A stretch of 64,000 nucleotides of DNA from Chryseobacterium sp. MA9 (GTDB lineage Bacteria; Bacteroidota; Bacteroidia; Flavobacteriales; Weeksellaceae). The position numbers and the translations under genes were made by a program. Position 1 is the stretch's first letter, and every line of letters starts with the position of its first letter. The stretch is from positions 1,922,001 to 1,986,000 of the forward strand of contig NZ_CP075170.1 of NCBI RefSeq assembly GCF_024399315.1. Direction: 5' to 3'. Below the pieces are notes generated by a model. It was not told the origin of the DNA. It ran no database searches and saw only the letters and a list, made by a program, of their open reading frames with translations. This document shows, piece by piece, positions 17,696 through 26,048 of this stretch.

Positions 17696-17726
17696 AACCT
17701 TATAGGTTTTTGAAACCTATAAGGTT
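17696..17726. repeat. 14-bp perfect palindrome after ureC
   Basis: AACCTTATAGGTTT (17696-17709), loop TTG, and the complement AAACCTATAAGGTT (17713-17726). It sits in the only sizeable gap (109 bases) between ureC and the barrel gene, 27 bases after the ureC stop. It has no T-run, so it may be an mRNA-stabilising or partial-termination hairpin that sets the ureABC to accessory gene ratio, or a dispersed repeat. Confidence 0.7.
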
Positions 17727-17752
17727 GGTATCCATTATTGTTTAAGTTTATC

Positions 17753-19474
17753 TTAGAACAAGTAATAAAGCTGTGTTAAAGGCAGTGTTTCCGCTGGTTC
17801 ACAAGTGATGTATTCACCATCTACCGTTACTTTATAGTTTTCAGGATTTACTTCAATTAAAGGAGTTTTATCATTGTGAATAAGATCTTTTTTACCAATA
17901 TTTCTACAGTTTTTCACCGGAAGAATCATTTTTTCCAGTTTGTAAGAAGCAATGGCTCCGTTGTCAATAGAAATCTGCGAAACAAAGTTGGCACAAGTAC
18001 CAAACTTAGCTTTTCCGTGTGCTCCGAACATATTTCTGTAAATAATTGGCTGAGGTGTTGGAATGGATGCATTGGGATCTCCCATTTTTGCAGCAATCAC
18101 AAATCCTCCTTTTACAACCATTTCAGGTTTTACTCCAAATAATGCAGGTTTCCAGATCACTAAATCCGCTAATTTTCCTTCTTCAAGTGATCCTACATAT
18201 TCTGAAATACCGTGTGCAATAGCTGGATTGATGGTATACTTCGCTACATACCTTTTTGCACGGTAGTTATCATTATCTGTATTCTGATCTTCTTCCAAGG
18301 CTCCTCTCTGCTCCTTCATTTTGCTTGCCGTCTGCCATGTTCTTGTGATTACTTCTCCAGGTCTTCCCATCGCCTGAGAATCAGAGCTCATGATGCTGAA
18401 AACTCCCATATCATGAAGAATATCTTCTGCTGCAATGGTTTCCGGGCGGATACGTGAATCTGCGAACGCTACATCTTCAGGGATATTTTTGCTCAAATGA
18501 TGACAAACCATCAGCATATCTAAGTGCTCATCAATCGTATTGACTGTGTAAGGACGCGTAGGGTTTGTAGAAGCGGGCAATACGTTTGGATACATGGCAG
18601 CTTTAATGATATCCGGTGCGTGACCTCCACCTGCTCCTTCTGTGTGGAAGGTGTGGATTACTCTTCCGTTGATCGCTCTCATGGTATCTTCAAGGAATCC
18701 TCCTTCATTCAGAGTATCGGTGTGGATGGCAACCTGAACGTCATATTTATCAGCTACTTTTAGCGCAGCATCAATCGTTGCAGGAGTTGCTCCCCAGTCT
18801 TCATGAATTTTTACTCCTAAAGCCCCTGCTTCTACCTGCTCTTCAATAGGTTCTTCTGCCGAACAGTTTCCTTTTCCGAAGAAACCAAGATTCATTGGAT
18901 ATTCTTCTGCGGCTTCAAGCATTTTCTGCATATTGAATCTTCCCGGAGTAACCGTTGTAGCATTCGTTCCATCGTTTGGACCTGTACCACCACCGATCAT
19001 TGTAGTGATTCCGCTGTAAAGTGATGTTTCAATCTGCTGAGGGCAGATATAATGAATATGGGTATCAATACCTCCGGCTGTTACGATATATCCTTTTCCA
19101 CCATGAACTTCAGTTGAAGCCCCAATAATCATATTGGGAGATACACCATCCATCGTATCAGGATTGCCTGCTTTTCCGATTCCTACGATCTTTCCGTCTT
19201 TGATCCCGATATCACCTTTTACAATTCCCCAATGGTCTATAATTACAGCACCAGTGATACAAAGGTCCAGAACACCTTCGTCTCTTTTAGCAGTAACATT
19301 CTGCCCCATTCCGTCACGTACGGTTTTTCCCCCTCCGAAAACGGCTTCATCACCGTAGTGAGTAAAATCTTTTTCAATTTCAATGATAATTTCAGTGTCT
19401 CCCAGTCTGATTTTATCTCCGGCTGTAGGACCTAATATATTGGCGTATTGTTTTCTGTCTACGTGTAAGCTCAT
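17753..19474 (-). CDS. ureC: Urease subunit alpha (UreC)
   Basis: Catalytic subunit of urease, which hydrolyses urea to ammonia and carbamate at a di-nickel centre in the cytoplasm. At 573 residues it is full length. All ligands are present: His139 and His141 (in THIHYICP), Lys222 for carbamylation (GVKIHEDWG), His251, His277 and Asp365 (SSDSQAMGR). The mobile-flap Cys324-His325 lies in MVCHHLSK. It starts 1 base after the ureB stop. The intact active site indicates a working enzyme. Confidence 0.98.
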   Translation of the reverse strand: MSLHVDRKQYANILGPTAGDKIRLGDTEIIIEIEKDFTHYGDEAVFGGGKTVRDGMGQNVTAKRDEGVLDLCITGAVIIDHWGIVKGDIGIKDGKIVGIGKAGNPDTMDGVSPNMIIGASTEVHGGKGYIVTAGGIDTHIHYICPQQIETSLYSGITTMIGGGTGPNDGTNATTVTPGRFNMQKMLEAAEEYPMNLGFFGKGNCSAEEPIEEQVEAGALGVKIHEDWGATPATIDAALKVADKYDVQVAIHTDTLNEGGFLEDTMRAINGRVIHTFHTEGAGGGHAPDIIKAAMYPNVLPASTNPTRPYTVNTIDEHLDMLMVCHHLSKNIPEDVAFADSRIRPETIAAEDILHDMGVFSIMSSDSQAMGRPGEVITRTWQTASKMKEQRGALEEDQNTDNDNYRAKRYVAKYTINPAIAHGISEYVGSLEEGKLADLVIWKPALFGVKPEMVVKGGFVIAAKMGDPNASIPTPQPIIYRNMFGAHGKAKFGTCANFVSQISIDNGAIASYKLEKMILPVKNCRNIGKKDLIHNDKTPLIEVNPENYKVTVDGEYITCEPAETLPLTQLYYLF

Positions 19475-19475
19475 C

Positions 19476-19844
19476 TTAGTGATTTTTAAAGTTTAATTCT
19501 TCAACTTTGGCAAGGCTTGCTTTTTTCTGCTCTTCAGAATCTACCTGTCCATCAACAAGGTTGTTGAAGCCCATTGCTTTTTTGGTTCCTCCTATTTCTA
19601 CCAACTCCACTTCTTTTTCTTCTCCCGGTTCAAAACGTACGGCAGTGCTTGCTACAATATTCAATCTCTTTCCGAAAGCTTTTTCACGATCAAAACTCAT
19701 GGCTTTATTGACTTCGAAAAAGTGGAAGTGCGAACCTACCTGAATAGGACGGTCTCCCGTGTTTGTTACTTTTATTTTTACAGTTTCTCTGCCTTCATTG
19801 CAGATAATTGTACCTTCTTTTACAAAAATTTCTCCTGGTATCAT
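19476..19844 (-). CDS. ureB: Urease subunit beta (UreB)
   Basis: Non-catalytic beta subunit of 122 residues. The conserved start [11 protein letters not shown], the block [20 protein letters not shown] (about 29-48) and the [17 protein letters not shown] segment (about 72-88) are all typical. It lies 11 bases after ureA and 1 base before ureC. The three structural subunits are separate genes, as in Klebsiella, not fused as in Helicobacter. Confidence 0.97.
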   Translation of the reverse strand: MIPGEIFVKEGTIICNEGRETVKIKVTNTGDRPIQVGSHFHFFEVNKAMSFDREKAFGKRLNIVASTAVRFEPGEEKEVELVEIGGTKKAMGFNNLVDGQVDSEEQKKASLAKVEELNFKNH

Positions 19845-19855
19845 AATCAGTAGTA

Positions 19856-20158
19856 TTAGCGGATTGGGTTGTGGACGGTTACCAACTTAGTTCCATCCGG
19901 GAAAGTTGCTTCAATCTGGACATCGTGGATCATTTCTGACACGCCAGGCATTACATCCTCTTTGGTAAGAAGATTAGCGCCTTCCTGCATCAGTTCAGCT
20001 ACTTTTTTACCGTCTCGTGCTCCTTCAAGCAAAAAGTGGCTGATCAGAGCTATTGATTCAGGATAGTTTAATTTAAGGCCTCTTGCCTTTCTTTTTAGAG
20101 CGAGTTCGCCTGCCAGAAATAGCATCAGCTTCTCCGTTTCTCTCGGTGTTAAGTGCAT
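19856..20158 (-). CDS. ureA: Urease subunit gamma (UreA)
   Basis: Smallest urease subunit, 100 residues from the ATG at 20158 ([13 protein letters not shown]). An in-frame TTG at 20215 would add 19 residues unlike the family, so the ATG is preferred. The conserved [21 protein letters not shown] and the C-terminal [18 protein letters not shown] are intact. It is the first gene of the leftward operon, so the main promoter should lie between here and the next gene at 20317. Confidence 0.97.
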   Translation of the reverse strand: MHLTPRETEKLMLFLAGELALKRKARGLKLNYPESIALISHFLLEGARDGKKVAELMQEGANLLTKEDVMPGVSEMIHDVQIEATFPDGTKLVTVHNPIR

Positions 20159-20198
20159 AGTATTTTTATTTAAAATTGGACAAACAATATCCTGTTCA

Positions 20199-20212
20199 CC
20201 TTTGTGCAAAGG
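20199..20212. promoter_or_regulatory. Inverted repeat upstream of ureA (possible operator)
   Basis: CCTTTG-TG-CAAAGG lies 41 bases upstream of the ureA start codon. On the coding strand a near-consensus promoter box (TCTATTTG, one mismatch to TAnnTTTG) precedes it by a few bases. It might be an operator or leader hairpin. No exact promoter match was found, and the nickel-repressor palindrome of NikR is not present. Confidence 0.35.
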
Positions 20213-20316
20213 CAAATAGAAATGTTCAAAAAAGTGTAAAATGGGAAATGATTCTTACGGATCTGTATTGACGTGAATACAAACCATAACAGATCACTAA
20301 AAATTTAAAAAAGGGA

Positions 20317-20682
20317 TTAGCAGCCCGCTATCTGCAGGCAATGATACAGAATGTATCTTGGTGCCGTAATATAAGTACGGTTTTGAACGGCCGCAACCGG
20401 TGTATTTTGAGAATAACCTGCAAAGAAATAATGCAACCACTGCTGTGCAAGTATTGAATAATCAAATTTTACTTTCTCCCAGTCATTGGAATCCTGTACA
20501 TCCTGCACATCTGAAAAACTGTAGATCTCAGGCTGAGTCTGCTGATCGGATTTCTGCTGAAGATGATTAATTTTTGAGATAATATCAGAGTATGATTGAG
20601 TTTTCCCTTTATGTGCAAAAAGACCTGCACACAATGCTGAGAAAAATAAGACAAAAGAGAAAAATAGGACTCTTTTTTTCAT
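20317..20682 (-). CDS. Small secreted protein with C-terminal PRYIL motif
   Basis: Protein of 121 residues with a signal peptide (MKKRVLFFSFVLFFSALCAG, about 1-23), a polar Gln/Ser/Asp-rich middle and a hydrophobic C-terminus APRYILYHCLQIAGC. It shows no known domain. A second small exported protein in this window (35541-35897) ends in PPRYILFKRLKLNLV, so the two share the motif PRYIL-F/Y. It lies 159 bases upstream of ureA in the same direction but appears separate from the urease operon. The two C-terminal Cys might bind metal or form a disulfide; function unknown. Confidence 0.65.
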   Translation of the reverse strand: MKKRVLFFSFVLFFSALCAGLFAHKGKTQSYSDIISKINHLQQKSDQQTQPEIYSFSDVQDVQDSNDWEKVKFDYSILAQQWLHYFFAGYSQNTPVAAVQNRTYITAPRYILYHCLQIAGC

Positions 20683-21089
20683 ACCTGTTAATAATGGTGT
20701 AAAATTAGAACAATCTTAAAACCTTGGCTATCAAAAAAATTATTTAAAATGTTCAAAATCGCAACAAATACAATTTTATATAATTTTAACATTTGATGAT
20801 AAAACCCTTATTCATAACACTTAAGTATTGCTTATGAACTATGACAAATATTTTATTGTCCCTATTCCTATAATTCTGATTATTCGCTTTATCTTTTCCT
20901 TCTATTTAAAATATCGAATAAATACATCTACTATTCTCAATACGACATGTTAAAAATCCTTTATTCATTAACGATTACTTAATAATAAGCTTTATTCCAT
21001 AAAAACAGACGGTATTTTTTTCTTTCCTTATAATTATCGTAAATTTGTATACACATCTTATTTAATTTAATAAAATAATAAAACGTAAT
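20683..21089. other. Intergenic region between divergent genes
   Basis: About 400 AT-rich bases between the leftward small secreted protein and pruA. The pruA promoter box is at 21040. No reading frame with a start codon and more than 40 codons stood out, nor any repeat. Confidence 0.4.
21040..21047 (+). promoter_or_regulatory. pruA promoter (-7 box)
   Basis: TAAATTTG matches the TAnnTTTG box, 42 bases before the pruA start codon. A TTG box at the usual spacing is not seen. Confidence 0.5.
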
Positions 21090-22715
21090 ATGTCAAAAGC
21101 AATTTCGCAAGTACCATTAGCGGTAAATGAGCCGGTAAATTCTTATGAACCAGGATCTCCAGAAGTTAAAAGCCTTATCGACACTTATAAAAAAATGTGG
21201 GCTGAAAAGGTAGAAGTTCCAATGATCATCAATGGAAAAGAAGTGAAAACTGATACAAAAGTACAGCTTCAGTCTCCACAGGATCATGCTCATGACTTCG
21301 GTTTCTACTACCAGGGTGGTATGCAGCATGTGGATGACGCTATCAACGCGGCATTGGCAGCTAAACAGGAATGGAATGAACTAGGCTGGGAACAGCGTGC
21401 AGCAATTTTCTTAAAGGCAGCTGATCTTTTGGCTGGTCCTTACAGAGATGTGATCAACGCTGCAACAATGATCGGGCAGTCTAAAAACGTACACCAGGCT
21501 GAAATTGATGCGGCTTGTGAGTTCATTGACTTCTTAAGATTCAACGTAGAATTCATGACAGAAATGTATGCTGAGCAGCCTGTTTCTGACAATGGAATCT
21601 GGAACCGTGTTGAGTACAGACCATTAGAAGGATTCTGCTTTGCAGTAACTCCGTTCAACTTTACAGCAATTTCCGGAAACCTGCCTACTTGTATGGCAAT
21701 GTTAGGAAACGTAGTGGTTTGGAAGCCGTCTGACAAGCAGGTATATTCTGCAAAAGTAATCATGGATGTATTAACAGAAGCAGGTCTTCCTGCAGGTGTT
21801 ATCAACATGATCTTTACAGATGGAAAAGAAACTGCTGAAAAAGTATTGGCACACCGTGATTTTGCTGGTCTTCACTTCACAGGTTCTACGAAAGTATTCC
21901 AGGGAATGTGGAAAATGATTGGTGACAACATCCACAACTACAGAACATATCCAAGAATCGTTGGCGAAACAGGTGGTAAAGATTTTGTAATTGCTCACCC
22001 ATCTGCTAACGTAGAAGCTGTAGCTACTGCATTAGTAAGAGGGGCCTTCGAATATCAGGGACAAAAATGTTCTGCTGCTTCAAGAGCTTATGTACCTAAG
22101 TCTCTTTGGGCTGACGTGAAAAAAGTAATGGAAACTCAGATGAATTCTATCAAAGTAGGTTCTCCAGAAGATACTTCAAACTTTGTAAACGCAGTAATTG
22201 ACAAAAATTCTTTCGAAAAATGTAAAGGATATATTGACAGAGCTAATGCTTCAGGTGAAGCTACTGTTGCAATCGGTGGAAAATATGATGACTCTAAAGG
22301 ATGGTTCGTACACCCAACAGTTATTGAAACTACAAATCCTCACTACGAAAGCATGGTAGAAGAGATCTTCGGCCCAATCTTATCAATCTACGTATATGAA
22401 GATCAGGACTGGAAAGAAACTCTTAAGCTTGTAGATTCTACTTCTCCTTATTCATTAACAGGTTCTGTATTCTCACAAGACCGTTACGCAATCAATGAGG
22501 CTTACAAAGCGTTAGAAAATGCTTCAGGTAACTTCTACATCAATGATAAGCCAACGGGTGCTGTAGTAGGACAACAGCCTTTCGGTGGTGGTAGAGCTTC
22601 AGGAACAAATGATAAAGCAGGTTCTAAAATGAATCTTCTAAGATGGGTTTCTGTAAGAAGCGTAAAAGAAACGTTTGTTTCTCCAAAAAACTACAAATAT
22701 CCATATCTAGGATAA
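21090..22715 (+). CDS. pruA: L-glutamate gamma-semialdehyde dehydrogenase (P5C dehydrogenase)
   Basis: NAD-dependent aldehyde dehydrogenase that converts glutamate-gamma-semialdehyde (from proline via P5C) to glutamate. The 541-residue protein has the full ALDH fold: substrate-site segment ITPFNFTAISGN, the Rossmann part LHFTGSTKVF, GETGGKDFVIAHP with the general-base Glu, and the catalytic Cys327 in GQKCSAASRAY. The C-terminal FGGGRASGTNDKAGS is diagnostic for P5C dehydrogenase. It lacks the PutA proline dehydrogenase domain, so that activity must be encoded elsewhere. Single gene with promoter and terminator of its own. Confidence 0.96.
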   Translation: MSKAISQVPLAVNEPVNSYEPGSPEVKSLIDTYKKMWAEKVEVPMIINGKEVKTDTKVQLQSPQDHAHDFGFYYQGGMQHVDDAINAALAAKQEWNELGWEQRAAIFLKAADLLAGPYRDVINAATMIGQSKNVHQAEIDAACEFIDFLRFNVEFMTEMYAEQPVSDNGIWNRVEYRPLEGFCFAVTPFNFTAISGNLPTCMAMLGNVVVWKPSDKQVYSAKVIMDVLTEAGLPAGVINMIFTDGKETAEKVLAHRDFAGLHFTGSTKVFQGMWKMIGDNIHNYRTYPRIVGETGGKDFVIAHPSANVEAVATALVRGAFEYQGQKCSAASRAYVPKSLWADVKKVMETQMNSIKVGSPEDTSNFVNAVIDKNSFEKCKGYIDRANASGEATVAIGGKYDDSKGWFVHPTVIETTNPHYESMVEEIFGPILSIYVYEDQDWKETLKLVDSTSPYSLTGSVFSQDRYAINEAYKALENASGNFYINDKPTGAVVGQQPFGGGRASGTNDKAGSKMNLLRWVSVRSVKETFVSPKNYKYPYLG

Positions 22716-22765
22716 GAAATAATGAATAATAGGCAATAAGTAATTGTTGCCCGTTCTTTAAATAC

Positions 22766-22797
22766 AGCCTCGGAATTTCGGTTTCGGGGCTTTTTTG
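22766..22797 (+). terminator. Terminator of pruA
   Basis: A 10-bp stem with two wobble pairs (AGCCTCGGAA/TTTCGGGGCT, 6-base loop) followed by six T, 50 bases after the stop. Confidence 0.8.
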
Positions 22798-23103
22798 TGG
22801 TGAGAAGCGGGGTGCGAGGTTTGGGATTCGGAGATTCAGAGTTCAAGGTTTAAGGTTTAAGGTTTAAAGTTTAAAGTTACTGGTATCCATAAATACACTT
22901 TTACTCCTTCGATACTCAATACTCTCCCCTAAACTCTAACCCTCCTACTCTCCCACACTCTAACTTCTAATCCCTACAATCCGTTACCTGCTACCCGTTA
23001 CCTAACATCTTTTAACAAACTTTACCTATATTTTACGATTTTCCCTACCCTCTTAGGAATAATTATTGATTTTTAATACCTATACACCCCAAAATAAAAT
23101 AGT
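22798..23103. repeat. Intergenic purine-rich/pyrimidine-rich repeat region
   Basis: About 300 bases without a gene. The left part is purine-rich with a direct repeat (AAGGTTTAAGGTTTAAGGTTTAAAGTTTAAAG near 22844-22876); the right part is its pyrimidine-rich counterpart (CTCCCCTAAACTCTAACCC and CTACTCTCCCACACTC near 22923-22966). A transcript could fold on itself across the two halves. Similar paired tracts occur in the gaps near 9840-9960, 12310-12395 and 13350-13440. Confidence 0.6.
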
Positions 23104-23325
23104 ATGAAAAAGTTATTGCTAACAGTCATTGGAATAGGAATATTTGCAGTGAGCTGTGGAACCAAAGAATCGACAATGTCATCGAGCAGCCGTGATTCAG
23201 CGAAGGTAGACAATGCACAAAAAAGTGTATCGCCTGCAACCACTGATACTATGACTACAAAAATGACGAATCCTGACAGTATCAAGATCAAAAAGGATTC
23301 TGCGGTAATGTCTCCTGTCAAATAG
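23104..23325 (+). CDS. Small Ser/Thr/Lys/Asp-rich lipoprotein
   Basis: A 73-residue lipoprotein with signal peptide MKKLLLTVIGIGIFAVSC (lipid Cys18) and a low-complexity polar tail rich in Ser, Thr, Lys and Asp. The end NPDSIKIKKDSAVMSP resembles the end KPDSTKVK of the next lipoprotein (23511-23720), so they are probably paralogs. A strong terminator follows at once, so it is monocistronic. Function unknown; proteins like this are expected to be anchored in the outer or inner membrane. Confidence 0.75.
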   Translation: MKKLLLTVIGIGIFAVSCGTKESTMSSSSRDSAKVDNAQKSVSPATTDTMTTKMTNPDSIKIKKDSAVMSPVK

Positions 23326-23353
23326 TATTGATATACGTTCAATTTAAAATGGA

Positions 23354-23390
23354 AAATCTGCAGATGAAAGCTCTGCAGATTTTTTTATTT
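23354..23390 (+). terminator. Terminator of the first small lipoprotein
   Basis: Perfect 10-bp stem AAATCTGCAG/CTGCAGATTT with a 9-base loop, followed by T-rich sequence, 29 bases after the stop. Confidence 0.85.
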
Positions 23391-23474
23391 TTGAGATGCT
23401 GGAGGTTAAATATTAGATGTTGGAACCGTATTAAATTTTAATAATAACATCTTTCATCTTTTTAATTAAATTCT

Positions 23475-23482
23475 TACATTTG
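23475..23482 (+). promoter_or_regulatory. Promoter of the second small lipoprotein
   Basis: TACATTTG matches TAnnTTTG, 28 bases before the start codon at 23511. Preceded by an AT-rich stretch without a TTG box. Confidence 0.55.
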
Positions 23483-23510
23483 ATTAACACCAAACATTAA
23501 AATATACACT

Positions 23511-23720
23511 ATGAAAAAATTATGGATAGGAGCAGTTCTTGGACTTCTTTTCCTTGGAAGTTGTGCTCAGAATAAAGAAAAAAGAGAGGAATATAAAGAT
23601 GCTCACAACAAGGATTCTTTAAGAAACAAAATGGGTGATTCTGCTGTTGCTAATTCTATACCCTCTCCGGCAGCTACCGATACTTCAAAAACAAAACCCG
23701 ACAGTACAAAAGTTAAATAA
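23511..23720 (+). CDS. Small lipoprotein (69 aa)
   Basis: A 69-residue lipoprotein: signal peptide MKKLWIGAVLGLLFLGSC (lipid Cys18), then a charged segment (QNKEKREEYKDAHNKDSLRN) and a Ser/Thr/Pro/Lys tail ending DTSKTKPDSTKVK. Similar in size and tail to the neighbour at 23104, with which it probably shares ancestry, but each has its own promoter and hairpin. Function unknown. Confidence 0.75.
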   Translation: MKKLWIGAVLGLLFLGSCAQNKEKREEYKDAHNKDSLRNKMGDSAVANSIPSPAATDTSKTKPDSTKVK

Positions 23721-23725
23721 AATCA

Positions 23726-23751
23726 CAAATCCACAGACTTCTGTGGATTTG
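23726..23751. terminator. Perfect 12-bp inverted repeat after the second lipoprotein
   Basis: CAAATCCACAGA, loop CT, TCTGTGGATTTG, starting 5 bases after the stop codon. There is no T-run directly after it, so it may protect the mRNA end rather than stop transcription. Confidence 0.6.
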
Positions 23752-24118
23752 CACTTAAAAAAACTTGACTGAAAAAAAACCGGGCAATCAACCCCGATTA
23801 TGAGATATGGTTGATATTCTGAACAGAATATTTCCTTCAAAGATAAAAATGGGAACCGTGGCTATTTCAATGATGAAATATACACATGTTCTATATATCA
23901 ATTTTCATGGTTTAATTTTAAGCTGAGGGATTTGTCTTACTATATATTATTTCCGAAAAAGGATATTCCTTCAAAAAATAAAGGAGATAAGCTGTAGTAT
24001 GATTGTGTTCATGTCCCTGGAACTGGCGCAAAGATAGGATAGCAAAGGGTTTCTGTAAAACAATAGGTTGTTCATTTTCGTGAAAATAGTAAGATAGAAT
24101 TTAAAAACCTATCTCTTT
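23752..24118. other. Gene-free stretch with an 18-bp palindrome
   Basis: About 370 bases between the lipoprotein and the converging TPR-AraC gene. It holds a perfect palindrome ATATTCTG-AA-CAGAATAT at 23814-23831, which could be a binding site. No convincing reading frame was found. Confidence 0.4.
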
Positions 24119-25747
24119 TTAATCATTTTCGGGAAAATGGATATTTTTATCTGATTGATTTTCAGCATCAAGATATTTGATATAGGATGATGGAGAATAG
24201 TCTGTGACCGCTTTGAAAACTGCAGCAAATTTACTGTGTGAAGAGAAGCCGCATTCATCAGCAAGGATGCTTATTTTATATTGCCTGTACTTCTCATCGT
24301 TGATCAGTTTATCCACAATATATTTGATTCTTAGACGGTTGACATATGATTTAAAATCGGCACTTTTATGCTGATTAATTACATAAGACAGATATTTTGT
24401 ATTGGTATTTAATTCACCTGCAAGAAAAGACAGAGACATTCCTTTATTGTTATAGAGCTCACCTTTCTCAAAATCTTCAAGAAGTTCAAGCAGCTTTGAT
24501 TCTGTTTCTGAAGTCATCAGAGAATCATTTCGTCTTCGGTCTGTTTCAGAATCTTTTTCATCAATTTCTTCTACAGATATATTGGAAAACTCAGAACCAT
24601 CAGATTGTTTTAAAGGATGACTACTCCTGCTGCTGATCATTTTCAATTGAGTTCTTATGATATTCCTGAACTTTGAACGTTGCTTTTTCTGCTTCATTCT
24701 GAAGAAAACAAGTAAACCAACCAACAAAGTAAACAGGACAATAATGGTGGCATTTTTCACCAGATTTATATGTCCGCTCTTCTTGCTGATCTTCCCTTTT
24801 GAAATCTCCGTACCTTTCATTGTGAAGCTTTGATTACGGGCTGCAATACTGTCATATGTCCTTACATATTTCACAGCATATAAAGAAGCTTTGAAATTAT
24901 CCCCCATCCCTTCATAGTAGTCATTTATATTGGAGTATACTGCTTTTTTCAATATAAGGCTTCGGGAAGTGTCTGCTATTTTTTCTGCTTTTTTAAGGTA
25001 TAGTTCGGCATCTTTCCAATTTTTCTGCTTCAGACGGATTCCTCCCAGGCCATTATAAACCAATCCGAGCGTACAGCTTCCAACTTTAAGCAAGCCTTCA
25101 GCTTTCCTGTAATAATTTTCAGAAACAGGATAGTCATTAAGTTTGAAATAGACATCACCCAGCAACTGATAGGAAGCAGCAGCTGTCCTATCTTCATTAC
25201 GGCTATTGATTCTTTCAAAATATTTCAGGGAAGATTCTATAAATTGTATTGCATTTGAGTAATTACCCAGCTCCATTTCATAGAAAGCCATTTCCTGATT
25301 CAAGAGCCCTGCCGCCTCATTGCTTTTATGAAAATCAGTAATCCTGCCGGAAGCTTCCAGCCCTTTTACAATATATTTTTTAGACCGTTCATACAACCCT
25401 ACCTGTCTATATTGCCTGGCAAGTAATCTGGTTACAACAGCCATCCGTTCCGGGTCGTTAATCTGATTGATCACCGAGTGGGCGTTTTCACTATAACAAA
25501 TGGCTTTTTTAAGTTCACCGGCATGATGATAAAGTTCTGAAGAGAGAATAAGACACTGTATTTTCTCAGAGGGTTTCTGTGCCAACATATAAAGAGAATC
25601 TGCCGTCTTGATTGCTTTGGGTAAATCTTTATACGCCGTAACAGAAGAAGTTCTTTCACAGATAAGGTCAAAGCTGTTTTTTTTCTGAGCAAATATGGGG
25701 ACTGCTGTTACCAGCAAAAACAAAAATTTCAGGAGATTTTTAGACAT
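24119..25747 (-). CDS. Membrane-bound TPR-AraC regulator (TPR, transmembrane helix, HTH)
   Basis: One-component sensor-regulator typical of Chryseobacterium. From the N-terminus: signal peptide (MSKNLLKFLFLLVTAVPIFA), TPR helical repeats (about 30-330, e.g. EAAGLLNQEMAFYEMELGNY), one membrane helix (NATIIVLFTLLVGLLVFFRM) and a C-terminal AraC helix-turn-helix (ISILADECGFSSHSKFAAVF). I chose the ATG at 25747 because it places a clean signal peptide at the N-terminus. In-frame ATGs at 25789 and 25786 and a GTG at 25798 would add up to 17 hydrophobic residues (KIKIIICFC). The TPR part is presumably outside the inner membrane and the DNA-binding part inside. Signal and targets unknown. Confidence 0.88.
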   Translation of the reverse strand: MSKNLLKFLFLLVTAVPIFAQKKNSFDLICERTSSVTAYKDLPKAIKTADSLYMLAQKPSEKIQCLILSSELYHHAGELKKAICYSENAHSVINQINDPERMAVVTRLLARQYRQVGLYERSKKYIVKGLEASGRITDFHKSNEAAGLLNQEMAFYEMELGNYSNAIQFIESSLKYFERINSRNEDRTAAASYQLLGDVYFKLNDYPVSENYYRKAEGLLKVGSCTLGLVYNGLGGIRLKQKNWKDAELYLKKAEKIADTSRSLILKKAVYSNINDYYEGMGDNFKASLYAVKYVRTYDSIAARNQSFTMKGTEISKGKISKKSGHINLVKNATIIVLFTLLVGLLVFFRMKQKKQRSKFRNIIRTQLKMISSRSSHPLKQSDGSEFSNISVEEIDEKDSETDRRRNDSLMTSETESKLLELLEDFEKGELYNNKGMSLSFLAGELNTNTKYLSYVINQHKSADFKSYVNRLRIKYIVDKLINDEKYRQYKISILADECGFSSHSKFAAVFKAVTDYSPSSYIKYLDAENQSDKNIHFPEND

Positions 25748-25819
25748 ACAGAAACAAATTATTATTTTTATTTTATAATAATTCATCATTATTTTCACTA
25801 GGTGTCTTTTTGTTTTTTA

Positions 25820-25827
25820 CAAAACTA
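25820..25827 (-). promoter_or_regulatory. Promoter of the TPR-AraC regulator gene
   Basis: On the minus strand TAGTTTTG matches TAnnTTTG, 72 bases before the chosen start. No TTG box upstream. Confidence 0.45.
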
Positions 25828-26021
25828 GTGATATTTTATTTTTTATTAAAACATTATATTGAAATTTAACTATTTAACTCAAAACAACCATTTACATTAA
25901 TTTTAATAATTAGACCAAAACAATACATGATTATCTTTCATATAAACCGATGTCTGTTTTAACACTAAGGTTCCTTTATAATTATTTTCAATATGAACGG
26001 CTCATGTGTCATCATATTTAT

Positions 26022-26029
26022 TACATTTG
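26022..26029 (+). promoter_or_regulatory. Promoter of the thioredoxin-like gene
   Basis: TACATTTG, an exact TAnnTTTG match, lies 19 bases before the start codon. Confidence 0.55.
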
Positions 26030-26048
26030 CAGGGAATAAAAAGTTTTT

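Larger units (their letters stand above)
25748..26048. other. Divergent promoter region
   Basis: About 300 very AT-rich bases between the leftward TPR-AraC gene and the rightward thioredoxin-like gene. It contains a TAnnTTTG box for each direction (25820-25827 minus, 26022-26029 plus) and no reading frame of note. Confidence 0.45.

Noticed and set aside
20159..20215. TTG-started N-terminal extension of UreA
   Set aside because: The UreA family starts at MHLTPRE, found at 20158. The extension has no counterpart in the family as I know it.
24118..24119. Possible gene in 23752-24118
   Set aside because: No start-to-stop frame with coding-like composition longer than about 40 codons was seen on either strand; only a short palindrome.
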